From Flavobacteriales bacterium (GTDB lineage: Bacteria > Bacteroidota > Bacteroidia > Flavobacteriales_D > Sanyastnellaceae), in the NCBI GenBank assembly GCA_029238785.1, contig JAQWFN010000033.1, positions 1-33,114 on the forward strand: a stretch of 33,114 bases of DNA. Reading direction: 5' to 3'. Position 1 is the first letter of the stretch. Each line of letters opens with the position of its first letter. Positions 25,727 through 32,774 of this stretch are shown one piece after another. Under the pieces are notes generated by a model. It saw nothing but the letters and a program-made list of their open reading frames with translations, did no database searches and had not been told where the DNA came from. A program made the translations under genes and the position numbers.

Positions 25727-27106
25727 TCAAGCTTTAAATCGTTTCGGGCGTTTGGGCCTCATTTCCTTGCCCACCCCAACAAAAACCATCAACACCGCCA
25801 TGTAAAGCGGAATCAAAGGGATTTTAAAGCGCACCAAAGCTCCAAAGTTGGAGGAGGTAATGCCAATCATAAAGGCAAACAAGACCGAGAAAACCAAAGC
25901 ATAGAGGAGAACGGGATAGGCCGAGAATAATGGTCGGATCACCCGAAAAGGGATTTTCCAAAGGGCGTAAACCGTGAGCAAGAGCATGAAGAGGTTTTCT
26001 AAGCCTGCGAGGATCATCACCAAATTTCTGCTTTCCCAAAGGTAAGGACGGTACAAACCGGCAGTTGTTGCCGCGGGGAATTTAGCGGCGATGGAGGGCA
26101 AGGTGGCGTCGAATTCACCAATGTCGAAGCTGTTACCATCGTAATAATCCTGTTTTAAGTCGTTTTGGATGATCACTGCAGTGTTAAGCGCTTCATCTAA
26201 AGAAAACCTACCCAGGGAATCACCAAAGAGCGTGAGTGCGCCATAGCTTCCTCCGAGGATAAGGATGTAGATCAAAGGAACAATGACCGTTCTGAAATAA
26301 ACATTTTTGATGCTTCTAATTTTAGAATAGAAGTACCAGACAAGTGTTGAGGGGATTAGGATGATGATGATGTATGGTTTGATGGCTAGAATGGCAGCAC
26401 CACTAATAAGCTGCTTGATGATTCTCGTTTTCCAGTTGGGTTTTCTGAGTACCATGTCGTTGGTGGCCACCACAAAGTAGCACGTGGCGGCCAAGGTGAT
26501 GCTGTCTTTCAACATGCCTGAACCCCAGAAGGCCAGCGAAGGCATAAATAGAATGGCCACCGATAGCAATTTGTAATACTTGGGAAAGTAGCTCACAAAC
26601 ATGCGGTACAATTGCCAGAGTCCGCCATAGCTCAGCAGCGCAATCCACATGGTGGCCAGGAAGTACTTCTTCGCCCCGAGAAAAACAAAAGGCACCATGA
26701 GTTTACTCACCACACGGGTTTTGTCGTTAAAAAAGATGTATCCCAAAGGCGTCCCCGTTTCATTGGTAAACAGGCTTCTCATTTCGGCTGTGCCTCCGCC
26801 AAAATAAGCTTCAAAAAAGGCACTTGGACTGTGCCAAAAAAGGTTCACAAAGGCCAAGGCACATTCGTAGTAGCTGGTAGTATCGCCACCCTCGTAATAG
26901 AAGATATAAATCACCCCGAAAAAGAGTCCACCTAGCAGTTTCACCAACATTCCCGGGAGGAAGAAGCGAAAGGAAGGGTCTGTTTTCACCTCTCGGTATT
27001 GAATGCGGTAGGTCCACCCCCCAAAGACCAAGAACATGAGCAGCAAGACCGCAATTTCCCAGAGTTCGATGGGTATTTTACCGTATGTAAAGGTGGGGAT
27101 GTACAT
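25727..27106 (-). CDS. Unassigned polytopic inner-membrane protein
   Basis: 459 residues with about ten hydrophobic helices spread over the whole length, for example IAVLLLMFLVFGGWTY, LVKLLGGLFFGVIYIFYY and ILILGGSYGALTLF. The first external loop holds YYEGGDTTSYYECAL, an acidic/aromatic motif. A loop with EFDATLPSIAAKFPAATTAGLYRPYLWE precedes the last helices, and the C-terminus is basic (KEMRPKRPKRFKA), so it is probably cytoplasmic. The layout resembles O-antigen polymerases and GT-C glycosyltransferases, but no diagnostic catalytic motif was recognised, so no function is given. It overlaps rlmH by one base (TAATG), so the two are co-translated. Confidence 0.75.
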   Translation of the reverse strand: MYIPTFTYGKIPIELWEIAVLLLMFLVFGGWTYRIQYREVKTDPSFRFFLPGMLVKLLGGLFFGVIYIFYYEGGDTTSYYECALAFVNLFWHSPSAFFEAYFGGGTAEMRSLFTNETGTPLGYIFFNDKTRVVSKLMVPFVFLGAKKYFLATMWIALLSYGGLWQLYRMFVSYFPKYYKLLSVAILFMPSLAFWGSGMLKDSITLAATCYFVVATNDMVLRKPNWKTRIIKQLISGAAILAIKPYIIIILIPSTLVWYFYSKIRSIKNVYFRTVIVPLIYILILGGSYGALTLFGDSLGRFSLDEALNTAVIIQNDLKQDYYDGNSFDIGEFDATLPSIAAKFPAATTAGLYRPYLWESRNLVMILAGLENLFMLLLTVYALWKIPFRVIRPLFSAYPVLLYALVFSVLFAFMIGITSSNFGALVRFKIPLIPLYMAVLMVFVGVGKEMRPKRPKRFKA

Positions 27107-27582
27107 TAAACGTGGTGGTAAGGTTCGTTAGCGAGAATGGTTTGCGCGCGATAAATTTGTTCTACCGCAAGGAGTCGGATCATCTGATGGGAGAAGGTCA
27201 TTTTACTCAAAGCAATTTTTTGCTGGGCGATGCAGTGAATGCTTTCATCAAAACCATAAGCGCCACCGATAACAAGTGCCATGTGTTTTACCCCCATGAG
27301 GTTCTTCTTTTCCCACCACTGGGAGAATTGTACCGAGGTAAATTCTTTTCCGAATTCGTCAAAGAGGATAATGTGATCACAGGTTTCTAGGGCTTTTTCT
27401 AGTTTTTTAGCCTCTTCGTTTTTGACTTGCGCTTCTTGGATTTTGCTTCCTTTAAGCTTTACATCGGGAAGTTCAAGCAGCTCGAATTTGAGGTAGTGCT
27501 TCAAGCGGTCGGTATAAATTTTGATACCTTCTTGGAGGTAGGCATCTTTGGTTTTGCCAATGCAGATTAGGGAAACTTTCAT
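27106..27582 (-). CDS. rlmH: 23S rRNA (pseudouridine-1915-N3)-methyltransferase RlmH
   Basis: 158 residues, normal length. RlmH is a small SPOUT methyltransferase that methylates pseudouridine 1915 in helix 69 of 23S rRNA, using S-adenosylmethionine. Visible motifs are ICIGKTKDAYLQEGIKIYTDRL at the N-terminus, LVIGGAYGFDESI (the SAM-binding loop of the knot) and LSKMTFSHQMIRLLAVEQIYRA with the final HHV end typical of the family. It is the first gene of a two-gene unit with the membrane protein. Confidence 0.96.
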   Translation of the reverse strand: MKVSLICIGKTKDAYLQEGIKIYTDRLKHYLKFELLELPDVKLKGSKIQEAQVKNEEAKKLEKALETCDHIILFDEFGKEFTSVQFSQWWEKKNLMGVKHMALVIGGAYGFDESIHCIAQQKIALSKMTFSHQMIRLLAVEQIYRAQTILANEPYHHV

Positions 27583-27622
27583 GATGGGATAAAGATGCGA
27601 AAAAATGGATTCTTAACTTAGG

Positions 27623-27653
27623 CTTGAGGTACATCCTCTTTTTCTTACCTTTA
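27623..27653 (+). promoter_or_regulatory. Possible promoter for the DUF4783-like gene
   Basis: CTTG (27623-27626), 19 bases, TACCTTTA (27646-27653), 7 of 8 to TAnnTTTG. It would give a leader of about 60 bases. Confidence 0.4.
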
Positions 27654-27718
27654 GAATTATAATATTCATTCGAAAGTTTGGCGCAATAGTTGCTAGAACT
27701 TGAGCAAAATAGTTGACC

Positions 27719-28108
27719 ATGAAATTAATGTTGACCCTTGTACTTTTTTCTTTCAGTGCGCTTGTTTTCGCTCAAGAAGACGCTGCTGCTAAGGTGAGTT
27801 GGGCTATTGAAAATGGTGATGCGCTCACGCTTCAAGACATGATGATGTCGAGCGTTGATTTGAGTATATTAGATGATGAAGACATGTACCCGGCCGATGA
27901 GGCGGTGCGTAAATTGAGTTCTTTTTTCAAGCAACACCCACCACAATCCTTTACGGTGAAACACAAAGGAACATCAAAGCTCGATGATCATTACCGCATT
28001 GGTACTTTGCAGACCAAAAAGGGCACTTTCCGCGTGACCTTCTTTTTAAAGAAAACCCCATCGGGCATGATGATCAAGCAGATTCGTATTGAAGAAGATG
28101 AGGATTGA
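27719..28108 (+). CDS. DUF4783-like small exported protein
   Basis: 129 residues from the ATG at 27719 (a TTG six bases upstream is also in frame but less likely). A signal peptide (MKLMLTLVLFSFSALVFA) is followed by one alpha/beta domain with conserved-looking elements: ENGDALTLQDMM, VRKLSSFFKQHPPQSFTVKHKG, YRIGTLQTKKGTFRVTFFLKK and IKQIRIEE. This is the pattern of DUF4783, an NTF2-like fold that often lies next to nadC in Bacteroidota. Role unknown. It is closed by a terminator, so nadC is transcribed separately. Confidence 0.8.
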   Translation: MKLMLTLVLFSFSALVFAQEDAAAKVSWAIENGDALTLQDMMMSSVDLSILDDEDMYPADEAVRKLSSFFKQHPPQSFTVKHKGTSKLDDHYRIGTLQTKKGTFRVTFFLKKTPSGMMIKQIRIEEDED

Positions 28109-28133
28109 TTTTCTTATAAATAAATAAAACTAG

Positions 28134-28160
28134 AGCACTCCAAATGGGGTGCTTTTTTTT
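28134..28160 (+). terminator. Terminator after the DUF4783-like gene
   Basis: Stem AGCACTCC (28134-28141) with GGGGTGCT (28146-28153), AAAT loop, one T-G pair, followed by T to 28160. Confidence 0.85.
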
Positions 28161-28164
28161 GGCT

Positions 28165-28199
28165 TGACTTCTGACTTCTGACTTCTGACTTCTGACTTC
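28165..28199. repeat. 7-bp tandem repeat, five exact units
   Basis: Five perfect copies of TGACTTC in direct array (starts 28165, 28172, 28179, 28186, 28193). The last unit runs directly into the palindromic element. Such an array can expand or contract by slippage. Confidence 0.9.
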
Positions 28200-28255
28200 G
28201 GCTCCGCTCAGTCAGCGGAGTTGGTTGATGCAGCCTGAGCGGAGTCGAAGGCTGC
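28196..28255. repeat. Palindromic intergenic element, copy A
   Basis: CTTCGGCTCCGCTCAG (28196-28211) is the reverse complement, with one G-T pair, of CTGAGCGGAGTCGAAG (28235-28250). A competing smaller hairpin, GCAGCCT (28230-28236) with AGGCTGC (28249-28255), uses the same right arm. Nearly the same ~70 bases recur at 30167-30240. It lies between the DUF4783-like gene and nadC. Confidence 0.85.
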
Positions 28256-28268
28256 GTTTGTGGATTCA

Positions 28269-28296
28269 ATTCCTTATTCCTCATTCCCAATTCCTA
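28269..28296. repeat. Second 7-bp-period array upstream of nadC
   Basis: ATTCC recurs at 28269, 28276, 28283 and 28290, exactly every 7 bases with the other two bases varying. A further ATTCC at 28301 is out of phase. The array ends about 25 bases before the nadC ATG. Confidence 0.65.
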
Positions 28297-28320
28297 ATTA
28301 ATTCCCGTAATTTTACCCAC

Positions 28321-29178
28321 ATGAGGGCAGAACACTTTAATATGGATGAGTTCATTGAGCATGCATTGTTTGAGGACTTGAATAACGAGGGCGATCACAC
28401 CACACTGGCTTGCGTGCCGCCAAAGGCGGAGCGCAGGGCGCGTTTGTTGGTGAAGGAAGATGGGATTATTGCCGGTATTGAAGTGGCTCGAAAGGTGTTT
28501 GCCAAGGTAGATCCCAAGTTGATGATGGAGGTTTTCGTGAAGGATGGAGATGCGGTGAAGTATGGCGATGAGGCCTTTTATGTTTCGGGTTCTGCGCGTT
28601 CTATTTTGACGGCTGAGCGACTCGTTTTAAACTTGATGCAACGCATGAGCGGGGTGGCTACGAAGGCCAATCGTGTTCAAGCTTTGTTAAAGGGAACAAA
28701 GGCCAAGGTGCTCGATACGCGGAAAACCACACCCGGGATGCGCTATTTTGAGAAATGGGCCGTGGCCATTGGTGGTGGAACGAATCACCGTTATGGTTTG
28801 TTCGACATGATCATGATCAAAGACAACCACGTGGATTATGCAGGGGGAATTCCCGAGGCGATACAGCGGGTGAAGGATTATCTTGAAGCCCATTGTTTGG
28901 ATTTGAAAATTGAAGTGGAAGCACGAAATTTAGAAGAGGTGAAGGCCATTTTAAAGGCAGGAGGCGTAGATCGTATCATGCTCGACAACTTCACCCCAGA
29001 AGCCACAATGGAGGCCTTGAAGGTGATTGATGGTGCTACCGAGACCGAATCTTCGGGGGGAATCACCGAAAGTACCATTCGTGCTTATGCTGAAACGGGG
29101 GTGGATTTTATTTCCATGGGCGCTTTAACTCATAGTGTTTCTTCTTTAGACATGAGCTTGAAGGCTTTGGCGGAATGA
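28321..29178 (+). CDS. nadC: Nicotinate-nucleotide pyrophosphorylase (carboxylating), quinolinate PRTase
   Basis: 286 residues from the ATG at 28321. It makes nicotinate mononucleotide from quinolinate and PRPP in de novo NAD synthesis. Motifs: LFEDLNNEGDHTTLA (N-terminal), LTAERLVLNLMQRMSGVAT (97-115), DTRKTTPG (132-139), GGGTNHRYGL (151-160), KDNH (167-170), and the C-terminal barrel end SSGGITESTIRAYAETGVDFIS. The frame is open 32 codons further upstream, but that part is repeat-derived sequence and not protein-like. The ATG at 28342 (MDEFIEHALFED) is a second possible start. A -7-like TAATTTTA lies at 28308-28315. It overlaps yihY by 4 bases (ATGA). Confidence 0.95.
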   Translation: MRAEHFNMDEFIEHALFEDLNNEGDHTTLACVPPKAERRARLLVKEDGIIAGIEVARKVFAKVDPKLMMEVFVKDGDAVKYGDEAFYVSGSARSILTAERLVLNLMQRMSGVATKANRVQALLKGTKAKVLDTRKTTPGMRYFEKWAVAIGGGTNHRYGLFDMIMIKDNHVDYAGGIPEAIQRVKDYLEAHCLDLKIEVEARNLEEVKAILKAGGVDRIMLDNFTPEATMEALKVIDGATETESSGGITESTIRAYAETGVDFISMGALTHSVSSLDMSLKALAE

Positions 29179-30125
29179 TTCGACGACTGATTAATCGGAT
29201 TTTGAATTCCGGCTTGGTGCGCTGGATTTTTTCCTTTGCTCGGGCAGTGAAACCCTGGGGCTTTGAAGGATTGAGTTTGTACGCTGTGTCCAAGTTCTTC
29301 ATTGAAGGTTTACAGAAGGGCTCGGTTTCTACACGGGCAGCGGCCATTTCTTACCGACTCATTATCTCGCTTTTTCCAATTGTAATTGTGCTCTTTTCAT
29401 CTTTGCCCTACATTCCCGTTGAAGGATTTCAGGAGAGTTTGTTTGAGAGCATCAAAGATTTTTTTCCGGGCGATACGTTCAGCTATATCGAAGAGAAAAT
29501 TGCCGTGCTCTTTGAAAAGGGACACTCCAGTATCATTTCGATTGGTTCGATTTTATCGATTTTCTATGCTTCGAGTAGTGTGAATGCCATCATGCAAGGC
29601 TTCAACGGCTCGTATCACTTAGAGCAAAAAGGGAATGCCTTCATCATGCGTTTGATCTCGATTGTTTTGTTTATCGGACTCGGTTTGTTGGTGGTGATTG
29701 CAGTGAGTATTATTATTTTCAGTGGGATGCTCTTCGATAAGTTCTTAGAGATGGGCTGGGTAACAGAAAACTTGCACTTTCTACTTACTGTGGCGAAGTA
29801 TGTTGTTTCTGTATTGTTGATTTACGCCTCCATTACCATCTTATACAACATTGGCGACCACAAGAACAAGGCTTGGAAAACCTTCAGTGCAGGAGCTACC
29901 TTCACCACTGTTCTCTTTTTGCTCACTTCGATTGGTTTCTCTTGGTTTGTGAGCAACTTCAATACCTACTCCGCCCTCTATAGCACCTTGGGGAACTTTC
30001 TTTTGCTTCTCGTGTGGCTGAACCTCAACTGCAACATTCTCTTGTTGGGCTTTGAGTTGAATACGAGCATTTATCGCGCAAAGTTGGACTTGCGGGACAC
30101 GACGCTGCAGAAGTTGGAGGAGTGA
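29175..30125 (+). CDS. YihY/virulence factor BrkB family membrane protein
   Basis: 316 residues, six membrane helices. After a cytoplasmic N-terminus (about 1-45), the family signature STRAAAISYRLIISLFPIVIV leads into the first helix. FYASSSVNAIMQGFNGSYH and the YSALYSTLGNFLLLLVWLNL segment near the end are also typical. The family was once called ribonuclease BN by error; its true role, perhaps in envelope transport, is unsettled. Start is the ATG overlapping the nadC stop. The stop codon TGA is the first three bases of a repeat unit (TGACTTC), so the gene ends right at the edge of the palindromic element. Confidence 0.93.
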   Translation: MIRRLINRILNSGLVRWIFSFARAVKPWGFEGLSLYAVSKFFIEGLQKGSVSTRAAAISYRLIISLFPIVIVLFSSLPYIPVEGFQESLFESIKDFFPGDTFSYIEEKIAVLFEKGHSSIISIGSILSIFYASSSVNAIMQGFNGSYHLEQKGNAFIMRLISIVLFIGLGLLVVIAVSIIIFSGMLFDKFLEMGWVTENLHFLLTVAKYVVSVLLIYASITILYNIGDHKNKAWKTFSAGATFTTVLFLLTSIGFSWFVSNFNTYSALYSTLGNFLLLLVWLNLNCNILLLGFELNTSIYRAKLDLRDTTLQKLEE

Positions 30126-30275
30126 CTTCGACTCCGCCCAGTCACCTGACTTCGGTTACTGATATCTGACTTCGGCTCCGCTCAGTCAGCGGGTTGTGTT
30201 GTTGCAGCCTGAGCGGAGTCGAAGGCTGCGTTTGGGGGTTCGGTTGGCTGCAGCCTGAGCGGAGTCGAAGGCTGC
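30123..30275. repeat. Palindromic intergenic element cluster, copy B
   Basis: Between the convergent yihY-type and Bax-1 genes. It contains TGACTTC at 30123, 30147 and 30167, left arms CTTCGACTCCGCCCAG (30126-30141) and CTTCGGCTCCGCTCAG (30170-30185), and right arms CTGAGCGGAGTCGAAG at 30209-30224 and 30255-30270. Each right arm sits in a GCAGCCT...AGGCTGC hairpin (30204-30229, 30250-30275). The 30167-30240 part closely matches copy A. The last hairpin is followed by TTTT and might end yihY transcription. Confidence 0.88.
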
Positions 30276-30281
30276 TTTTCG

Positions 30282-31043
30282 TTAATCTCGCGCTAGTTTA
30301 GAAAGCAAACGAAGCACTTCCAAGTATAACCAAACAATGGTAACAATCAGTCCCATGGCGAAGAACCACTCCATGTGCTGGGGCAATTGAGCTTCTTCGC
30401 CTTTGTCGAAGTTGTCGAAATCGAGGAGGAGGTTCATGCAAGCGATGCCAATGAAAACCACAGAGATGCCGATGCCCATGAGTCCGGTTTCGTGCAAGAA
30501 AGGCATTTCAATTCCGAAGAACGAGAGTCCCCAAGAAGCCAAGTAAACGAGGAAAACGCCCATGGTAGCCATGATCACGCCCGATCTGAATTTTTGGGTA
30601 ACGGTGATGATTTTCGCTTTGTACAAGAAGAGCATGGAGAAGAAGAGGGCCATGGTGAGCAAAATGGCATTCGCTACCAAACCGTCAAAAGCTGCGGCAT
30701 AGATGGCGGTGATTCCACCAACGAAGACTCCTTCAAAAACGGCGTAGAGCGGAGCCAGGATGTTGGAGTACTGTGGCTTGAAACTGGCCACGAGCACCAT
30801 CACGAAGCCCAAAATACCGGATCCTATTAAAAGCACATGGTTGGCATAAATAAACCCAAATGCGGCGAAAACCAGGACAATTAAGCCCAAGATGATGGAC
30901 TTGTTGCTTGCTCCTTGCGCCGTCATGAACTTGAAGGTGCCGGTGATGGCTTCTTCGCCAAAGGCACGCTCTGTGCTTTGCGACATCATTTTTTCACTGA
31001 ACATGGGGTTGCTACTAGAGCTAAAGAGATTTTTACGGGCCAT
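30282..31043 (-). CDS. Bax inhibitor-1/YccA family membrane protein
   Basis: 253 residues from the ATG at 31041-31043 (MARKNLFSSSSNPMFSEK); the frame continues eight codons further to a weaker start. A ~50-residue cytoplasmic N-terminus is followed by seven hydrophobic helices, ending in FAMGLIVTIVWLYLEVLRLLSKL, as in BI-1-like proteins of the YccA/YbhL type. Bacterial members act as pH-sensitive calcium leak channels or interact with membrane proteases. The middle helix pairs with PQYSNILAPLYAVFEGVFVGG, a familiar family segment. It is convergent with the yihY-type gene and lies 37 bases after the flippase-proximal strand gene that precedes it. Confidence 0.9.
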   Translation of the reverse strand: MARKNLFSSSSNPMFSEKMMSQSTERAFGEEAITGTFKFMTAQGASNKSIILGLIVLVFAAFGFIYANHVLLIGSGILGFVMVLVASFKPQYSNILAPLYAVFEGVFVGGITAIYAAAFDGLVANAILLTMALFFSMLFLYKAKIITVTQKFRSGVIMATMGVFLVYLASWGLSFFGIEMPFLHETGLMGIGISVVFIGIACMNLLLDFDNFDKGEEAQLPQHMEWFFAMGLIVTIVWLYLEVLRLLSKLARD

Positions 31044-31080
31044 TTTAGATGTATTTTTTAGGGACAACTAAGTTAGCAAA

Positions 31081-32565
31081 TCAATCGCGCTGAAGCATGG
31101 ATTTTGGATTTTTTAAAAAGTCGATCAATTCTGGGGCAAGGCGGAAGATGAGTGCAAGGGCGGTAAACATCGCGAAGCAAAGCCCACTTTTCACCACAAT
31201 TAAAAGCAAAGGATGGGCCTCGAAGGGATCCCAGAGTTCGATGAGTGAACAAAGCACAATTAAAATGCTGGTAAGGAGGAATTTCTTGCTGAAGGGCGAC
31301 ACCTTGAATTCGCGCTCCGCAATGATGATTTTAGCGATGTTATAGATGAACAAAGCAATGGCCGTTGCCATGGCAGCTCCGGTGATGCCCAGGTTTCCAA
31401 GTTGGGGTGAAATGAAGAGGTAATTGGTGATGATGGTGAGGATAATGAGTACAAAATTGAGATAGAAGTTCTTTTTAAAATGCTCGGAGTAGACAAGGAG
31501 TCCGCCCGAAACGCCAGCGGCCATGTTGAAGAGTTTCGAGAGTCCGATGTAGAAGATCACCCATTCGCTTCCTTGGAATTTTTCAGGGAGGAGGAGCATG
31601 ATTTCATCCACACTCACCCAAGTGCAGGTGAAAATGAGTCCGCCCAAGAGCAATTGAATCATGCTGGAAGAGGAATAGATGAATTGCAGGTTTTCTCTAT
31701 TTTTTTCACTGAGTGCTTTAGCGGCAAGGGGGTTGGCGATGCTGATGATGGACTTTTGAGGAATCATGGTAACCGACCCGATGTAGAATGCAAGGGTGTA
31801 AAAGGCCACTTCTTCGAGTCCGATCATGAAGGCGATCATGATGATGTCGAGTTTATTGACGAAGATGTTGGCTCCTTTGTCGAGAACAGAATAAAGGCTG
31901 TACACCACATATTCTCCATAAGCGAGTCCTTTCCTAGGCCAAGCCATTTGGAGCGCTTGTTTTTTGGCGTAAATGAGTAGCAGTAAGGTGGCCACGCAAT
32001 ACGTCCCCACATAGCTCCAGAGGTAGTGTTCAAAGGAAAGGAGATCAAAATAATAGGCAAGGGTGAGCAGGAGGTAGCTCACTTTCAACCAAACTTCTTG
32101 CAAGAATTGGAAGTAGGAAGTTTTGAGGATAACACTCACGTAGCCGTTGAGTCCGTAGAAAAAAGCCAAACTGGAGGCGAGGACCAAGAGTTTGAGCGTT
32201 TGTCCGTTCAGTAAGGCAGCGTCTTCCTGACTAATGAGGGCAAAAAGGTCGGTACCACCAAAAAACAGCAGGAGGCCAAGCAGGGCGATACCGATGAGCG
32301 GAAAGGCCATAGCAAACCCCAGGAATTGTGGTTTTTTGCTGGTTTCAATGTTGTTGAAAAAGCGGATGATGAGGTTGGATATTCCGCCATTGATGATTTG
32401 CGATAAAATGATTCCCCAAGCAATGAGCACAGAAACGAGTCCCCAACCTTCGGGAAATTCACCAAAGGCCATAGGCAGCACCAAAATGGTGTTCACGGCA
32501 CCGGCGATGGTACCGATGGCGATGCTGACGGCGTTTTTGGCGGCTTGTTTGGCAACGATTCCCAA
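31081..32565 (-). CDS. Polysaccharide biosynthesis flippase (Wzx/MATE-like)
   Basis: 494 residues with 12-14 hydrophobic helices. The N-terminus (GIVAKQAAKNAVSIAIGTIAGAVNTILVLP) and paired helices throughout match oligosaccharide flippases that move lipid-linked sugar units across the inner membrane. The start codon is TTG; the frame stays open upstream but without ATG, and MGIVAKQ is the usual family start. It follows a GT4 glycosyltransferase on the same strand, so a surface polysaccharide locus probably extends to the right of the window. Confidence 0.88.
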   Translation of the reverse strand: MGIVAKQAAKNAVSIAIGTIAGAVNTILVLPMAFGEFPEGWGLVSVLIAWGIILSQIINGGISNLIIRFFNNIETSKKPQFLGFAMAFPLIGIALLGLLLFFGGTDLFALISQEDAALLNGQTLKLLVLASSLAFFYGLNGYVSVILKTSYFQFLQEVWLKVSYLLLTLAYYFDLLSFEHYLWSYVGTYCVATLLLLIYAKKQALQMAWPRKGLAYGEYVVYSLYSVLDKGANIFVNKLDIIMIAFMIGLEEVAFYTLAFYIGSVTMIPQKSIISIANPLAAKALSEKNRENLQFIYSSSSMIQLLLGGLIFTCTWVSVDEIMLLLPEKFQGSEWVIFYIGLSKLFNMAAGVSGGLLVYSEHFKKNFYLNFVLIILTIITNYLFISPQLGNLGITGAAMATAIALFIYNIAKIIIAEREFKVSPFSKKFLLTSILIVLCSLIELWDPFEAHPLLLIVVKSGLCFAMFTALALIFRLAPELIDFLKNPKSMLQRD

Positions 32566-32700
32566 GGGTGTTCTTTTTTTATCGTTGGTAAAGATGGTGA
32601 AAAAAGGAGATGTGGGTTTTTTGAAGTAGGGTTTTTGCTTATTTCGGGCTGCGCCTGTTTAAGGTCGCTGCGCTCCGGTTTAGGCTGGCTTTCAGAAATT

Positions 32701-32729
32701 GCATATAAATATGCGACCCCGCTGGGGTC
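32701..32729. repeat. Double palindrome in the flippase upstream region
   Basis: Two perfect inverted repeats side by side: GCATAT, AA, ATATGC (32701-32714), then GACCCC, GCT, GGGGTC (32715-32729), with ATTTTG following on the plus strand. It lies in a 209-base gap between the flippase and the GT4 gene (both minus). The plus-strand T-rich tail is on the wrong strand to end the GT4 transcript, so a dispersed repeat is more likely than a terminator. Confidence 0.6.
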
Positions 32730-32774
32730 ATTTTGATTGTTGTTTTTATGTTCTGATTAGACCTGCCCTCATTC

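Noticed and set aside
28165-28199. Short direct repeats considered as a CRISPR array
   Set aside because: Units are 7 bases with no spacers and no cas genes are nearby.
28225-28320. 32-codon upstream extension of nadC
   Set aside because: This part is the palindromic element and the ATTCC array; nadC homologues do not have it.
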